Program-made: the position numbers and the translations under genes
Notes under the pieces: model-generated
Database searches by the model: none
What the model was told of the DNA's origin: nothing
What the model saw: the letters and a program-made list of their open reading frames with translations, nothing else
In this document: positions 44,833 to 56,720 of the stretch, piece after piece
How the letters are laid out: the number at the start of each line of letters is the position of its first letter
How positions within the stretch are numbered: the stretch's first letter is position 1
Source of the DNA: Moniliella sp. 'wahieum'
Lineage: Eukaryota > Basidiomycota > Moniliellomycetes > Moniliellales > Moniliellaceae
Assembly (NCBI GenBank): GCA_003971905.1
Contig: RSEE01000016.1
Span: 372,001-436,000, forward strand
Length of the DNA: 64,000 nt
Direction: 5' to 3'

Positions 44833-45475
44833 ATGCGACTCGAATTCGTCTCGAGCTCAAGGATTTGGGCGTTAGAAGGACAAAAGATAGAGGCTTTGGA
44901 CCAAAACAAGGAAGACGGCTTCACAGACGTGCCTGGTGGTGGAGCGGATGGTCGCTGAGCTCACGGCAATTCTGTTCCCCATCCCATTACTTCTCATGAT
45001 GAGGACGATAACATCGGCGCGTTATGGTGTTACTTCTGACCAATGCGTCTCCAATCCCTCCTCAGGCCGATCAGCTCCGATGTTTTCGAGCTTATGTTTC
45101 CCAGTTGGGCAACCAGGCCAACTGAAATATGGCCTCTTGATGCCATGAAAGTGTCGTCACTTGGTTGGCCTGGACCAACACCACACTACTAGTGCGAGTG
45201 TATATATTCGGACTGGGCGTGGTGGAGAGAATGATCTGTGATCACTGGTCGCGTCGCGTTCACCGGTCACCTACAAACACCGAAGGATATGAAATGTTGA
45301 ACAGTCGGGTCTCTCTCGTCCCTTGGAAGGCGTTACGCGTTATGGCCGAAGCGGGCAAAAAATTTGAAGCCCAGCCGAGACAGCGCCTTGCCATGGATTC
45401 AGAAGAATAGAACCCTCGACTCCTCTGTTCTGCTTGCTCCCAGCCACCGTCGCACGACGCTGCCGCCAGCCCAGC
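44833..45475. promoter_or_regulatory. Upstream region of HGH1 with TATA box
   Basis: About 640 bp. A TATA box, TATATATT, lies at 45201-45208, 270 bp before the ATG. The LTR element sits immediately upstream, so its insertion lengthened the distance to the MYST gene without touching this box. No gene is seen. Confidence 0.4.
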
Positions 45476-47117
45476 ATGGATGCCAACACGAAGGTCGCCC
45501 TCGAGCTTCTCACTTTCCTCTCGGATTCCAACAACGCGGTGCGCCAAATGGCCGTCGAGCATGTTGCCGGCTTCTCGGCCAAGGACAGCCCCTTCCGCAA
45601 GCTGCTCACTGCCGCGCCCAACACCCTCTCCGCACCCAATGGCCGTGGCATCCTGGTTGGGCGCAACCACCGCCCCGTCGACCAGATTGAGGATCTCAAA
45701 GCGCTGTGCAAGGACCAGCCCATGGCTGCCCATCCCGCATTTTCTGCCTTGATCAACCTGGCGGACGAGCCAGGGTTGAGGGCGCGGATCGGCGACAAGG
45801 AGTTTCTCACTTTTCTCGTTGTATACATTGCCGATCCCGTGTCGCTCCTAGCCGATATGGCCTGCATGCTCCTTTCCAACCTGACCCAAGACGACAAGGT
45901 GTCCGGCGACCTGCTCAACCTTCAGGTCAAGCAGGCACCCTTTTACCAGTTTGTCCAGCAGGGTGACATTCAATCTCTTATGGGTGCCATGGACGCCGAT
46001 CCCAACGCTCCCGACTTTGAGGCCAAGAAGGCCGAGATGCAAGAGCGTGCATCTCGCTTGGCAGCGCAGGCGCGAAAGCAAGAGGAGGAGTCCAAGAAGC
46101 TTGTACCAGCACTCAATCGTCTTCTCGATGCTTTTGAGGAGGGCGCCGCAGTCGCCAGCAACGCCTCATCGCTCGAAGAGATGAAGGCAAGGGTGGAAAA
46201 GGCAAAAAGGATGCGAACAACGGGCAGGCACCAAACCCCAACTAGGCCCCGATGGTAGGCCCAAGCTCGAGCGCAAGTCCAACTGCAACTTTCTAGCCAG
46301 CGTATTCGCCAACGTTTCCATCGTCCCTAAGGGCCGTTCTTGGTTTGTGGAACCCACCCACACTATTTCCCAATCCGAAAGCTTGGCCCTGATTGCTTCA
46401 GAAGGCAACATCCCTGCTGTTTCCTACCCCATCGCCCGCATCATGATCTACACGGAGCACCCCGACCTGATTCGGCGAGGCGGTGTGGTGAGCACGCTCA
46501 AGTACGTACCTGCTTCCTCACTCGTTCGTTCTCCTACTAACGTTAGCATTCATAGAAACGTGCTCTTCCTCAAGACTGAACACAGGATGCTCGTTGCTCC
46601 GCCGAGCCACGTGCCCGAAGGCAAGAAAGCACACGTTGAGGCCTTGGCATCGGTCAAGCGTCCCTCGGCCGGACTGGACATTTTGCCCTCGCTGTTGATC
46701 CCGCTTGTGGATGGGAAGGAGGTGGCGGAATTGGACATGGAGGACCAAGAGTCACTGCCCGAGGCGTGCCAGTTCCCTTCGGAGGACAAGAAGCGGGAGC
46801 GCGATCCCGCACTGCGATTGATGCTGGTCGAATCCCTGCTGTTGCTGTGCACGACGCTGTATGGACGGGAGTGCCTGCGCCATCGGGGGGTGTACATTGT
46901 GGTCCGGGAGGCCCACCTGCGCGAAGAGGACGAACGGATCACCGAAGCTGTTGTCCGCTTGGTCAACATTCTCCAGCGCGACGAGAGCGAGGCTACTCTC
47001 AAGGAGCTGGATGACGATGCCGGGGAGGCTCCGCAGGTCACACCAGCCAAACGCCCCGCCGAGGTGGAGGAGGAGGAGGAGGAGTACGACCCCGACTTGG
47101 TCATCGAGGAGATCTGA
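45476..47117 (+). CDS. HGH1: Hgh1, eEF2-folding cofactor
   Basis: Hgh1 is a cytosolic armadillo-like protein that works with the TRiC/CCT chaperonin in folding of elongation factor 2. The ATG at 45476 gives MDANTKVALELLTFLSDSNN. Helical repeats follow: VRQMAVEHVAGFS, AFSALINLADEPGLR, LADMACMLLSNLTQDDK. A charged segment (45990-46250) precedes the conserved CNFLASVFANVS, GRSWFVEP and RIMIYTEHPDLIRRGGVV. After the intron come NVLFLKTEHRML, LDILPSLLIPL, PALRLMLVESLLLLCTT and REAHLREED. The acidic tail EEEEEEYDPDLVIEEI ends at 47115-47117. The 54-nt intron 46502-46555 has CTACTAAC and joins LK to NVLFL in frame. One frame change near 46205-46250 divides the two long frames. Domain order and length match DUF383/DUF384 proteins of the Hgh1 family. 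Confidence 0.93.
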
Positions 47118-47590
47118 GTGCACTCGTCGTCGTCGGTCTACGCTGCCTTTGCCTTTTTCTGCTTGCTCACATGCATCTCTTGCGATATCCGATGCGACTG
47201 GTGAGCCCGGATTGGAAGTGGATGGGGGGGAAGGTAGTCAAATAGCCCGTAACGTGTGCGTTCATTGGTGCAAACATCAAGCTAGCGTTATCCACGGACG
47301 ATGATAGTGGTTTGCCAGCGGGAGAATGGTGAGGTGGAATGAGATGAGCCAAAGCTCGGAAGACGAGATGAACTAATACAGGTATGGATATAGAAGAATA
47401 AGATGCTAATGCGTTCGACTTGCACGATCCGTTTCCATCTACAGAACTATAGAAGCAATCACTAGGCTGGAGTATAAAAAGTGAATGCTTTCTTGTCTTT
47501 GAAGGCGGAAAGCCACGCTCCCGAATCATGTTGCCCACTCAGTGGGGCCGGCCTAGCACTCTGCATGCAATCCTATCCACGGCGGGCGGA
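47118..47590. other. 3' flank of HGH1
   Basis: About 470 bp between HGH1 and the gag remnant, A+T-richer than its surroundings. No second LTR could be recognised here. Confidence 0.4.
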
Positions 47591-49340
47591 AGGCAGGGTA
47601 GAGGCCGCAGAGCCGGTAGAGCTTGCAGGGAGAGAGAGAAAGACCCAAGGTCAGCGGAAACGCGCGAGCCGGAAGCACCAAAAGAGACGGTTGCCTTGGG
47701 GTTGGAGAGGGGGCTCATGGTGGAGGGAGTTCCCTGTCCGGTGCCTCCCATACCACACATCGAGCCTCCTTGCCCAAAACCCACCCCCCGCGGACGACCC
47801 GCCCCCGCCGGAAAAACCGCTCTGGGAGTTGACGTCACCACCAAAACCATGTCGCGGTGACGAGGCAGAGAAGGAGGATGTGTCAGAAGGCTCGCGCTGC
47901 GCGACCATCTCCAAGAGTTTGGTGTAGTCGTCTTGAAAGTGGCGTGCGGCAAATGTTGTGTCCTGGAGACCATGGAGCAAAAAGGAACGCAAGATACCCT
48001 CAGAAACTGGTGCCGGCAGGAACACACGCATCTTCTCAACGATGCGGCGATGGCAATCTACATACTCTGCGCCCGAAGAAGTTCCTAGGCGGAGCTCGGA
48101 AAGTTCTTGGAAAAGATCAACATGTTCAGTCACAGAATAGTGAGCATAACGTTGTCTCAAGAGCAGGAACAATACCGAAGCAAGGCCCCCAGTCTGTTGG
48201 ACGTTGAATGATGCGCTAATGTCTCCGTGGAGAAAAGCAAGGAGAGGAGTGTGCAAGCTGCGGTCCAGCTGAACAGAGTAGTTCGGGTTCTCAACACCAG
48301 CCAGAATCAAAGTGCGGGCCCCATGGGCATAATGTTTGTCTAGCTTTCTTAAAATGTAGTCCGCCCATAACCAGAAGTCTTGGCCAGCCTCAAACTTGTC
48401 GAGATCGTTCACGTTGTGTGAAAGCTCCATCAACGACAAGAAAACCGCCGCTTCCTTAACAGACAATGAAATGTCCTCGGCAGGGTTGTCGGACGTTAGA
48501 TTCTCCAGAACTATGCGAGTAGCCGCCACGCCCACGTCAGCACCCCAAAGTTTCTTCGCCAGGTCCTGGAGACGGTCCTTCGACACAAAGCCACTAATTT
48601 TAGTGAGCATGGAGATGATCGTGGCATCGAGTACAGGAGAGGGTGGTGGATTAACTGTCGGAACAGGGGCATTGATCGTTGCCGTCGAAGTCGGTAGGGT
48701 TTGGACGGACCGCGGGGTCGTGGCAGGTTCCAGACGGTCGGAGGGTGCCGGGGATGAGTTGTGGGAGAACCAATCACTGGAAACTACCGGCTTATCATCG
48801 TCCTCAATCATTTTCCCGATGTCCTGGTCGAGTGATGAAAGTAGGGACAAGATGGCTTGTAGTTGATTGTTAAACTGTTGAAGATGGTCATCACCTTTTT
48901 GCGCCACCAAGTGCCTTTTCCCTTCAAGAACATGGTAAAGAGATTGGTATTGATGAAGCTGCTCCTTGGCCAGCTGAGAGGTTTGTTCCAAGGAGAGTCC
49001 TTCGGTAGGAAAAGGCGACGGAAGATACTCTTCGACCCAGTTATGGTTCGGAAGGCGAGGGGTAGGGTGTGGAGTGGCGCTCATAGTTGACGAGAAATAC
49101 GCTGGACGAGGGAGGTGGGAATGGGGAGTGCTGGGTGATCACTGCCAGTGTACTCACTGGATGAGCGAGAAAAGAGTTGTGTAACCGGCGTGCGATGAGA
49201 ACTCTGGAGTCCTGATGGTCCACGAGGGTGAGATGCAATCGCACTAGTGATGGTGGTTGTGGTCTAAACGAAAGGAAACACCTACTACAGAGGGACATCA
49301 TACTGCCAGTCGCCACCAGGTCTATCTATACCCGCGGAAT
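47591..49340 (-). mobile_element. Copia-type LTR retrotransposon remnant (gag only)
   Basis: A minus-strand fossil holding one long Gag-like frame (about 47651-49084) with the Ty1/copia-type Gag helical region, preceded by a leader to about 49340 that ends in a primer-binding-site-like TGG. No integrase, reverse transcriptase or matching 3' LTR is present. The element is therefore incomplete, although the gag part looks largely whole and hence not very old. It is unrelated in sequence to the compact element at 43443-44827. Confidence 0.65.
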
Positions 49341-50140
49341 AGGGAAAACAGAAGTGAGAGAACAGCGGAGCCCCTAGGCCTCTGAGAAGGGACTGAAGGC
49401 ACCCTGGCCGAACACACGAGCCACCCGGTGGCTCAGCGCTCAATATGATAAAGCTGAGTTGACCAGGTTGCCCTGCCACTGGAGTAGTCTCCGTAACATG
49501 TAACCACTGCAGCGGAAACCTTTTTTTAGGCAGTTTGCCCTCCAGCCGAGCTTGTTGGACCTTGTTCAGGCCTCAGGAGCATCCACAATTGGCCGCAATA
49601 CCCAAGGCTGCCATCAGTGGTGTTGTAAGGCTACGGTATGGGGCATGTGGGAACTGGGGTTCGTACACCCCCTTTCCATAGGCTTCGATTTCCTCGTCTT
49701 GGAGGTGAAGAGAGTACTTGATTTCCGTGGCACAGCTTTGGGCGATCCTGGCACGGTGCATCTCAATGTCGGCGAGTTTTTTCTAATGAGCCGAGGGCTG
49801 GCTCTCTTTCGGCCACGTCAAGCATATACGTTGGCAATGCCCGGAAAGCCACACTGTTAGAGCATGCCTGGGGATTCTGCTCTCGCATTGACCTCCTCTG
49901 TTTGTTGAGACTTGAGAACGCTCTGGACTTGTGCACCTTAAGGCGCGAAAACAAGATTATCTCCGTCATTTCCTTTTTATATAAGACCGGTATCGCACCG
50001 AACCAGTTTTGAGAGACAGACGCAAGTACGCACAGTAAGCGGTTTCTCTTTCACGTAGGTTCTCCACCCTTTTCTCCCCTCCTCTTCTCGTTTCTTCTTG
50101 CACTCGGTTTGATATATTCTCGTCTTCGTCACACAAAAAC
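49341..50140. other. Region between gag remnant and PAC1-like gene
   Basis: About 800 bp. It may contain the LTR of the gag remnant. It also has minus-strand protein-like sequence at 49620-49970 (IEMHRARIAQSCATEIKYSL), preceded on that strand by TTATATAA at about 49978-49985. I cannot tell whether this is a host gene piece or part of the element. Confidence 0.3.
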
Positions 50141-51267
50141 ACAGAAACCAACCCCTATGAATCGAGTCACGATTGGGATGTATATTGAGCCATGTAATGT
50201 GTCCATTGCTTCTTTTTCATAGGTACAGGTTTCCATCGCCAGTTGCACGCGCTGCTCGTCGGACAGATCGAGAGAGACCGAAGGCGCTGATACGGCATCT
50301 TTCCACTTGAGCTGCCTCAAGGGTGCGAGGGTGGTCAAAAAGGGAACCAATTTGGTATCCGCAACCGCGAAAGCCGAGGTAATCGCCGCTTGATGTTCAG
50401 GTCCAAACGGGGGAGGAGGCCGTGAGGGGGAAGAGGCCCAGCGTACGTCTGATTTGGCCAGGCCCGTTCCATGGAACATTCCATGGGGTTGCTGTGAAAG
50501 GTACGGGGTAGCAATGACAAAAACTTGGTTCGCCCCTTGTTCCAGCGCAGCACTTACCATGCTTGCGCCAAGACCGACAAGATAGTTGGGCACAGTCAGG
50601 CTAGCGACACCTTGCAGAGCCGAAAGAGCTTTGGGCTCGTAGCCATGGGCCAAGTATCGCACCTTGGGGCCGTATCCTTCATCGCTGTTATCCCGCCCGT
50701 CATTCCAGGGTTGAATGTAGGTTCCAGCATTGTACGAGGTGAGAAGAACCAAGCTGGGTTGCGAGTGGAGGAAAATCAGCACATGTAGGACGCATCGGGG
50801 AAAACAGACATGGGAGAAAAAAGACCACAGGGATCACGTACCTCTTTGGCTTCAGCGTTTCAAGCAACGTATGAGTAAGCGCAATGGATGCCTCGGGTAG
50901 GACCGTCACCGAGGGCGAAGGGCGGAGCAAGACAAAAACTGTCTCAGCATCAAGTAGGACGAGGGCTTGAAGGACATGGCCAACACCAGCAAATAGGTGC
51001 CCCACGACAGAAGGGCCAGATCCGGGAACGGATGCAGCTCCAAAGCAGAGAGGTACGAGTCGCCTGCTGGGCTCTCGAGCACGACGAGCCGTTTGCCCGT
51101 CGGGGCAGCGGAGGGGGCGTTGTCGAGCCACTGGAAGCGGGGCGCGGGCAGGGGCGGTGCCTGGCTGCGGGGAGGGGGGCGTGCTCGTCGTCGGAGGATT
51201 CCGAGTCGGACTCGAGCTGGTGGCGGGGGGGCGGGGCTTCGCGGGCAAAAAGGTCAAACTCGTCCAT
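50141..51267 (-). CDS. Proteasome assembly chaperone 1-like (PAC1/PSMG1)
   Basis: PAC1-PAC2 dimers (Pba1-Add66 in yeast) assist assembly of the 20S proteasome alpha ring and use a C-terminal Hb-Tyr-X motif. The ATG at 51267 gives MDEFDLFAREAPPPRHQLES and an acidic stretch. After frame changes the core reads KRLVVLESPAGDSYLSALEL, LPEASIALTHTLLETLKPK, then an 88-nt intron (50754-50841), then LVLLTSYNAGTYIQPWND, NYLVGLGASMVSAALEQGA and PFLTTLAPLRQLKWKDAV. Near the end GSIYI resembles the Tyr motif, but the open frame runs on about 16 codons to 50141, possibly through a lost base. The family call rests on overall order and the C-terminus. PAC2 or another small chaperone is the main alternative. 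Confidence 0.55.
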
Positions 51268-51705
51268 GGCGGGGTGGGTGTGGGTGTGCGGTGGGGGGGG
51301 TACGCGGTGCTCGTTAACGGCGGGAACAGGCGGCACTTTTTGTATTCCAGCGGGGCCGCCCAGGCGGGGTTGTGCAGCTTGCAACGTTGCAAAAGCGTCG
51401 TGGACTGTGACGCGGCCGCTGCGTTCCGCCCTGTTCCGCCGGGAGGGGCAGATGCGATCACGTGATGCACTGGCTGCGGCGAGCGTCGGAGGTTCAGCGG
51501 CGCAGTCATCGGTCACCGGTCACCACGGCGAGCCACGGGCAGCGCTCCGCCCACGCGGACGCTGTGGTGGCACGGCCGTCTTTGCCTCGCTGTTCTCGGT
51601 GCTGGGTAAGGCCACGAAGGCGTCCCACTCGTCCTCCTCGTCTCCTGCCCCCTCCTCCCTCCTTCCACCGCCTTCCACCGCCTCCATCGCCTCTGCCGCC
51701 CCAGC
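51268..51705. promoter_or_regulatory. Divergent promoter region
   Basis: About 440 bp between the PAC1-like gene (-) and the Tic20-like gene (+). It contains CACGTG at about 51459 and repeated GGTCACCGGTCACC words near 51507-51522; no TATA box. Confidence 0.35.
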
Positions 51706-52462
51706 ATGCCCCCGCCCTCCGGCCCGCCTGCTGCGCCCCCTGGGCCTGCCGCTCCTGAGGCACGCCGCTCGTTTGACGACGATGAGGGGTATGGGATCGA
51801 TTCCTACCAAGCCGGCACAGGCGGCATCCCCCCCCCTATGCGCCGTCTGCGCCCTCGCCCGCCTCGGACCCACGCCTCCTCCCGGACATGCGCCCAGCCC
51901 CTCGGTCGGCAGGACGTTTGGGACCGGCATCAGCCCAGGCACTCGACCCGCCGGCACCACCGCCTATTCCTCCTCCCTGGGATGGAGCATCTCCAACCTC
52001 TGCTGGGCGGCCTGGGCTCTTCCCCGTTTAGCAGCGTTTTGGTCCTCATCTACGAGACGGAAAATGTACGTTGGACCGCCTCTCTTGTTGGGTTGGGCCA
52101 GCAGGACTAATCAGCATGTGCACCATTCCTTTCTCCTTGCCTATTGTTGCTTTGGCTTTGGCTCTCGCTCTTGCTTGCACGCTTATTCTTTTCCTTGCCG
52201 CATTGCCGTTCTTTACTTGACCCCAGGACTTGGCTCGCTTCCACGCCTACCAAGCCGGCGTGTGTGGGATAGCGTGGATCGTGGTCTTTTGGATCCTGCG
52301 CTCCCTCTTGGGCTGGAAAGCGCTCAGCATCATCTTTTTCAGGGCGGTATGGGGCTGGTTTGGGTATGCGGTCGGCGGCGGCTGAGAATGCCCCTTCGCC
52401 AGCGAGTGCCGTACATTGCTTACGCTGCGCCCATGGCCGAAGAATGGCTGGCCCAAGAGTAA
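51706..52462 (+). CDS. DUF4870/Tic20-like membrane protein
   Basis: Small fungal membrane protein of the Tic20/HOAR1-like DUF4870 group; cellular role unknown. The ATG at 51706 gives MPPPSGPPAAPPGP, a Pro-rich cytosolic stretch. The membrane part begins TTAYSSSLGWSISN, then GSSPFSSVLVLIYETEN, a 151-nt intron (52076-52226), and the family motif DLARFHAYQAG, where a charged residue follows the first hairpin as in ENRFVRFHA-type bacterial relatives. Two more helices follow (IAWIVVFWILRSLLG, ALSIIFFRAVWGWFGYAVG). The C-terminus VPYIAYAAPMAEEWLAQE matches the conserved end of fungal members and stops at 52460-52462. Frame changes occur near 51840 and 52380. The family call is good; no function is inferred. 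Confidence 0.75.
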
Positions 52463-53426
52463 GCGAGCAGTCCGTCTCGGCCTGGCTTTGGTTTCGCATC
52501 GGTTGGCCTTACTTCAAGCTTCATCCCCATAGTTCTCATTCCTGGAATATGCTCATCCCTTGTCCCAGCGACTGCTTCGACGCGTGGGCCGGCTTCCATG
52601 CTTCTTCGCCTTGTTGGTACCCACTGTCAGCCCTTTAGACGATTACGGTGGCGCCCTCATCGATGATCCAACACCATGGCTAGACCGGTCGCGCGGGCGG
52701 GTACCAACATAGACTGTTATCTTGCTCTGCACGAACGCTCAACAGCCAGCGCACCCAAGCCGCCGGGGTTTCGTAATATGTGGGACACCAGCTCGGACGT
52801 ACGAGCTGGGGCTAGGATCGGCAGGATCGGCAGGATCTGTAGATAAGTTGCTGTCCGCGAGCTCGTTTCCCTTTCTCTTCATCGCCATTTCATCATTCGT
52901 ACGCGTAGTACCCCCGCCTGCGAAGACATCACCTTTGGAATGATTTCATCGAAGACGAGCCCCAGTGGCCCTGCTCAAACTCCAAAGGGACCAGGGACGC
53001 CCCCCTGGCTATGCGCAACGTGCTCAACGTGCAGTGCATACCGTTGTCAACACTGCCAACGGGTCTTCCTATAGCAAACCAAGGTTCGACCGTTGGTGAC
53101 GATGAACGGAAGGGGCACCGCCACCATCTTGATAGCTGATGTACCGCACCAAAGTGCTTTGTCTTGCTTCTACAGTACACATGTGCGCAGATAAACTCTT
53201 CGATAAGCATGCCGGACTATAGTGAGCTACATAGCTCGCGAGAGGTGGCGAGCGGGTAGCCTAGATACAGGGCATGGCATGCAGTGATACGCCCCAAAGA
53301 GTGTCACTATACTAAGCGAGAGTAATGAGAGGAGAAGAGCAAGATTAAAAGCAAAGTCGTCAGGTGGTTTTCTACCTGGAGAGCACACTGGTGCAAACGG
53401 GGATGGGGGGGTGGGAAGAAGCCTCC
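52463..53426. other. Convergent intergenic region
   Basis: About 960 bp between the 3' ends of the Tic20-like gene (+) and the protease gene (-). No gene, repeat or element was recognised. Confidence 0.45.
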
Positions 53427-56400
53427 TTACGCCTCGGGGTTCTCGATCTCCTTAGTAGGCGCAGCCGGGTCGCGCTCGGGCGCCGAAGCATAATATGCCC
53501 AGTCGCGCTTGGGCACAGCCGCGGGGGCAGATTGCAGCAAGGCGCGGAACCGAACCGGATCCTCAATCGCCTCCTGCTCCAACACGGGGGTCGACGGCGG
53601 GACAGGAGTCGAAGGCACAGGGTGTTCAACGGCGGCAGCCCGTACAGCCTTGATTGCCGCCTTCACCTCTTCCACCGGACGGTCCGGGATGGTCTCGACC
53701 GGCTTGGTAGGCGAGACACCATCGACCGCGCTACTGCCTACAAGGTCCACCTTCGGCGTCACGGATTCGGCTTCGGCCGCCAGCGCATCCAACACCGCCT
53801 CGAGTGTGACGGGCAAATCGGGCTGGGTAAGTTGCGAGCACAAAGGATGGTCAGGCGAGGCGACCTCGCGGAGTTTCTGCTCAGCCACAGCCCGAGCTGA
53901 CACCGAAAGCGGCGTGGACGGCGTGGGCTGTGGGCGGGTGGTTGCTGGGACTTAATATGAGTAACCAGCTGAGCACGGTGGGGCGAGTCGGGGTGAAGGT
54001 AACGAGCAAAGAGGTCCTTGACCTGTTGGTGTGTCACCACCTTGATCTCCTCAACATCACCGTAGCGCCGCAAAAAGTCATAGTAGCGCGAGCTGATGTG
54101 GTACCAGTAGCGGGTACTCTCCTCAGCCAGTGACTTGTCCGACTCGGTTGCAGCGTGAATAAGTGACTGGCGGTGCCGCTCAAACTCTTCCGAGCTCATT
54201 TTGTCGAGCGTGTTGGAAAACTGACGGAGGAAAGCGTCGATGCGCGACTCGACGTATTCCGGCGATTGCTCCGATTGGACAAGCACTCGCCAGCCAGCCG
54301 ATCCAATCAGAATGCGGTCCGAGGAGAAGACCAAGTAGCCCAGTTGTTCCTTGGTCCGCAAAATGTCAAACACAGGCTCATTTAAGATCTGGGTAAGGAG
54401 TGCCAGGTGTGCCCGCAGCTGCGCGTTGGACAGGTCCCCGATTTGAAGGTAATACTCGATTGCGCTGTTGGGCTCGTCGGCCGAACCAACTTGCTGAGAA
54501 AAGACGTACTTCTTTCCCCATGGCAACAGCAGGGACCGGGGAGAGATACGCTCACCCTCCGATAACGCACGAGGAGAAATAATTTTCTCAGCATCCTCCG
54601 CCAGCTGGGTGGCTGCTTCGACCGACATGTTGCCGTGTACGAGCAACTCCATATGCAACCGACGAAGTACGTCAGACAAGAAGGTTTGAATCTCATCCGG
54701 CGTCAAGCTGGTCACTTCAGCCAACTTGTCCTGCGGCGTCCACATCTGCTCCATGAGGAGGTAGGTAGTGTAGTAGTTGGCATGTGATAGGGAGCCTCGT
54801 GCTTGAAGTTCTCGTACATCCGTACCACTTGGTCCTTAATCAGAACCGGGTTGGGTCAACGACAAAGTTACGCATCGTCTTCAGAATGTGAAGGACAAGG
54901 TGGGGAAGCTTGTCATTGTATCCGTGGACGCTCAACCCCATTCCGTCCATTGATGCCTCGAGGCTGTACCACAGACCGGCCAAGCGCATAGCTGTACTCG
55001 GTCAGGACATCCTTCAGTAGTTCAACCAGCATGCGCGACTTGACCGCATTAGCCGGCGTGGCATGAGCAAAGGCGACCTAAGCTCCATGTAGAACTGGGC
55101 CTTGGGGCGGAAGAAACGGTCATCCTGCTTGTGCCAAAGACGGACAGTGGGTGTGTTGCGGATTAAGACGGGACGCATTGTTGAGGTTCCTTGCCCTTGA
55201 GAGCCTCGCCCGGCACATCAAAGTTTTCAGGAATGAACAAATTGGGGTGCGGCAGTGCCAACGCAGGAGCGCCGTTTCGGGGTTGGTGATCGAAGGGCGC
55301 TGCGTAGGGTCCGGAAGCTTTTCAAGAGTGTACTCGGTGCCATACCAGCGTTTTGTTCTGGTACGCGTCCGTCCCATCAGGCATCGTTTGCGCCGTGACA
55401 TACACCCGGCAGACTGCGGAGTGAAGTATTCCACAAACGACGGATCAAGTCCTTGTCAAACTCGCGAGGTAAATAAGGCCCCGAGAGAATCCACTCACGC
55501 GGGTAATTACGCTGCATTTGACTTGATAGTTCCGAGGTATAGGACGAGGGCGACTCCTTTTCTTTAAATTTGAAGTCAAGCTGGCTGAGTTTCTTGACCT
55601 CTTCGAAGGCCCAGTCTTGCAAGCTGCCTTCAGTCTTGAGAGCGAAATGTAATCAAAATCACCTTTAGCACGATTCATACTCCTTCATCCCGCTCGTGGT
55701 CAAATCGACCGAAATCTTAAAGAAGCCAAACCCGTTTGCCATATCACTCGCCCCAGCCGAAAAGTGGTTGGACCACACGGGCCTTGAGCAAAGACAGAAT
55801 CGAGCCAGGACCCTCATGGCCAATCAGATGACTCAGGAACTGGGCGGGCTTGGTCTTGAAGTAGGGGTTCTGGTCGGGGATAGGGAAGGTAATCAAGAGG
55901 CGCGGACATCTTTAACAGCGCGGTAGAAGACCTGGGTCTGCAGCTGCTCAGGCAGAAGAGGCTCGGAAGAGAACTTGGGTGGGGAAATGTTGTGGTTGGG
56001 AACGGCACTGAACTTGTCCACCACGTAGTCGGTGAGCTGATCCAGCGACTCCCGGCCCAAGACGACAAGCTTCATGACGTTGGCTGAATAGTAGCGCTTG
56101 TGGAACTTGAGCAACTCATCTCTCACGTTCTGCCCGCGCTTGAGAGGCTCATCCCAAAGCGTCACTTTGCTTCCCGTGCCAAACTTGTGAAAAGGATGGG
56201 CGGGGTTGGCCAGTGATTTTTCGATCTGGAAGCCACGCCACATGTCGGACTGAAAAAATTGTCAACAGGGATTGCCAGGAAAAGCAAGAGTAAACGTACC
56301 TGCAAGTTCTTCTTATTTTCGCTATCAACAGCCCGGATCTCACGCTCGGTGCAGGAGGCGTCAAAGAGGGGCGCAATGAAGAACTGGGAAAAGCGATCAG

Positions 56401-56720
56401 GGCACCCTCGAGGTGAGCATGGCCAACCGAGAAGAAGTAATTGGTATTCTCCATACCAGTGTAGGCATTGGAACCGCCATTGTGCAAAGCAAGAAACTCG
56501 GAATATTCGTTCTCGCGCGGGTACTTGGCCGTGCCGAGGAAAAGCATGTGCTCGCAAAAGTGGGCCAGGCCACTCAGATCGTCGGGGTCGGACAGATGGC
56601 CAACGTTGACGTCCATGGCAGCACTGGCTTTGTCGGTGGTAGGGTGAATGAGGAGCACTCAAGGCCATTGGCGAGGGTGACAAGGCGGTAGGAGCGGTCG
56701 TCAAGGACGGGCTTCTCCAT
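53427..56720 (-). CDS. STE23: Insulysin-type M16 metalloprotease (Ste23/IDE)
   Basis: Zinc peptidase of about 1000 residues that degrades short peptides in a closed chamber; yeast Ste23 also trims a-factor. The ATG at 56720 gives [20 protein letters not shown]. The inverted zinc site [11 protein letters not shown] is intact, followed by the family marks [12 protein letters not shown] and the distal Glu region [13 protein letters not shown] 50-nt intron lies at 56250-56299. Then come the conserved [23 protein letters not shown], the middle domain ([20 protein letters not shown]), the TYLRR-type second half with [18 protein letters not shown], and a C-terminal Pro/Glu-rich extension ending EIENPEA at 53427. 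All four M16 domains can be traced. At least ten frame changes are needed, most in 54740-55930. Localisation could be cytosolic or mitochondrial; no ATG-initiated presequence is seen. Confidence 0.93.

Noticed and set aside
50888-52462. 524-codon open frame spanning the PAC1-like and Tic20-like genes
   Set aside because: Most of it is antisense to the PAC1-like gene; only its last part coincides with the true C-terminus of the Tic20-like gene.
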